Below, piece after piece: positions 63,484 to 64,000 of a stretch of DNA of 64,000 bases. The stretch's first letter is position 1; each line of letters begins with the position of its first letter. A model generated the notes under the pieces. That model searched no databases, was not told the origin of the DNA, and saw only the letters and a program-made list of their open reading frames with translations. A program made the position numbers and the translations under genes. The DNA is from Nitrosospira multiformis (GTDB lineage Bacteria; Pseudomonadota; Gammaproteobacteria; Burkholderiales; Nitrosomonadaceae), in assembly GCF_900103165.1 (NCBI RefSeq), contig NZ_FNKY01000001.1:124001-188000 (forward strand). Direction: 5' to 3'.

Positions 63484-64000
63484 GGGCCAGCTCCAGTATC
63501 CGCAGCACCAAATCATCAAACGATATTCCCACCGCTTTTGCCGCCATCGGTACGAGACTGTGGTCGGTCATGCCGGGAGAGGTATTGGTCTCAAGAAAAT
63601 AGGGTTTGCCGGATTTATCCAGTATCACGTCCACCCTGCCCCATCCTTCACACCCCAATGTCTGGTGCGCTTGCAGCGCCTGCATCTGAATTGCCTGCTC
63701 TTCCGCAGCGGATAAACCGCTTGGGCAAAAATACCGGGTATCATCGGAAAGATATTTAGCCTGATAATCGTATAAGCCGCTCGCCGTCTGTATCCGCACC
63801 AGGGGTAGCGGGGTCTCTCCGAGAATGGCGGCAGTCAGTTCCACCCCTTCGATAAACTGCTCCGCCAACACCATGGTGTCGTGCTTCGCCGCTGATTCAT
63901 AGGCAGCCGGCAAGTCCATCGCAGCCATGACTTTACTCAAGCCGATGGTTGATCCTTCGCGGGATGGCTTGACGATCAGCGGCAGGCCAAGCGCTTTTAC
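63473..64000 (-). CDS. ddl: D-alanine-D-alanine ligase, 5' part beyond the window
   Basis: The frame is open from the right edge (64000) to its stop at 63473 and covers the C-terminal 175 or so residues: [17 protein letters not shown] (ATP-grasp), [36 protein letters not shown]. It makes the D-Ala-D-Ala dipeptide for peptidoglycan. The N-terminal part is outside. Adjacent to ftsQ, with an overlap. Confidence 0.95.
   Translation of the reverse strand, partial: VKALGLPLIVKPSREGSTIGLSKVMAAMDLPAAYESAAKHDTMVLAEQFIEGVELTAAILGETPLPLVRIQTASGLYDYQAKYLSDDTRYFCPSGLSAAEEQAIQMQALQAHQTLGCEGWGRVDVILDKSGKPYFLETNTSPGMTDHSLVPMAAKAVGISFDDLVLRILELAHVG

Overview
The window reads as a chromosomal segment of a betaproteobacterium, most likely a Nitrosospira-like ammonia oxidiser (Nitrosomonadaceae). 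Reasons: two genes of the cytochrome P460 family (haem c motif CxxCH near the C-terminus), an SbtA-type bicarbonate permease followed by a PII-like protein of the carboxysome-associated (CPII) kind, and housekeeping clusters in betaproteobacterial order (yqgE-ruvX-pyrR-pyrB-pyrC'; argS-SPOR-dsbA; ddl-ftsQ-ftsA-ftsZ; M23 peptidase-secA). The genus is an inference; no rRNA gene is present.

Region 1 (1-17 kb) is an accessory, rearranged zone. It holds a P460 gene, a frameshifted IS30-family element, an IS3-family element, sbtA with its promoter and leader in three copies (one decayed upstream of the P460 gene, two in a fresh 232-bp tandem duplication), the CPII gene whose stop codon lies on a MITE junction, two opposed MITE copies, several transposase relics, an NhaA antiporter fused to a DsbA-like domain, a UBP-type zinc-finger gene coupled to a cNMP-binding/thioredoxin-reductase-like flavoprotein, small secreted proteins, an HMGL-like synthase fused to a cupin domain and preceded by an overlapping micro-ORF, a BON-domain protein, a Cas2/SinR-like small protein, a run of four intrinsic terminators in gene-poor DNA, and a tRNA with a CAU anticodon.

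Region 2 (17-35 kb) is mostly core: an ubiquinone-type FAD hydroxylase, dsbC, mltA, gdhA, a succinate-semialdehyde dehydrogenase, slt, an atypical SDR, cca, then the leftward group argS-SPOR protein-dsbA-SDR, a TIGR03790-type secreted protein and a rhomboid protease.

Region 3 (35-55 kb): nrdA-nrdB (class Ia ribonucleotide reductase), a lysine/alanine-rich histone H1-like protein, fumC, a patatin-like phospholipase, a TerC-family protein, a universal stress protein, a lone type IV pilin-like protein, a His-rich repeat protein, yqgE-ruvX-pyrR-pyrB-pyrC' (pyrimidine synthesis, with a dihydroorotase-like subunit that lacks its metal-binding histidines) and oligopeptidase A. From 30 to 51 kb the intergenic gaps carry at least ten copies or fragments of one inverted-repeat element (ends ACCTAAATCCGG...CCGGATTTAGG), some with 4-bp target duplications and some overlapping stop codons.

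Region 4 (55-64 kb): a lipoprotein P460-family cytochrome, secA, an M23 peptidase, a DciA-like gene, and the division cluster ftsZ-ftsA-ftsQ-ddl on the minus strand; ddl runs off the right edge.
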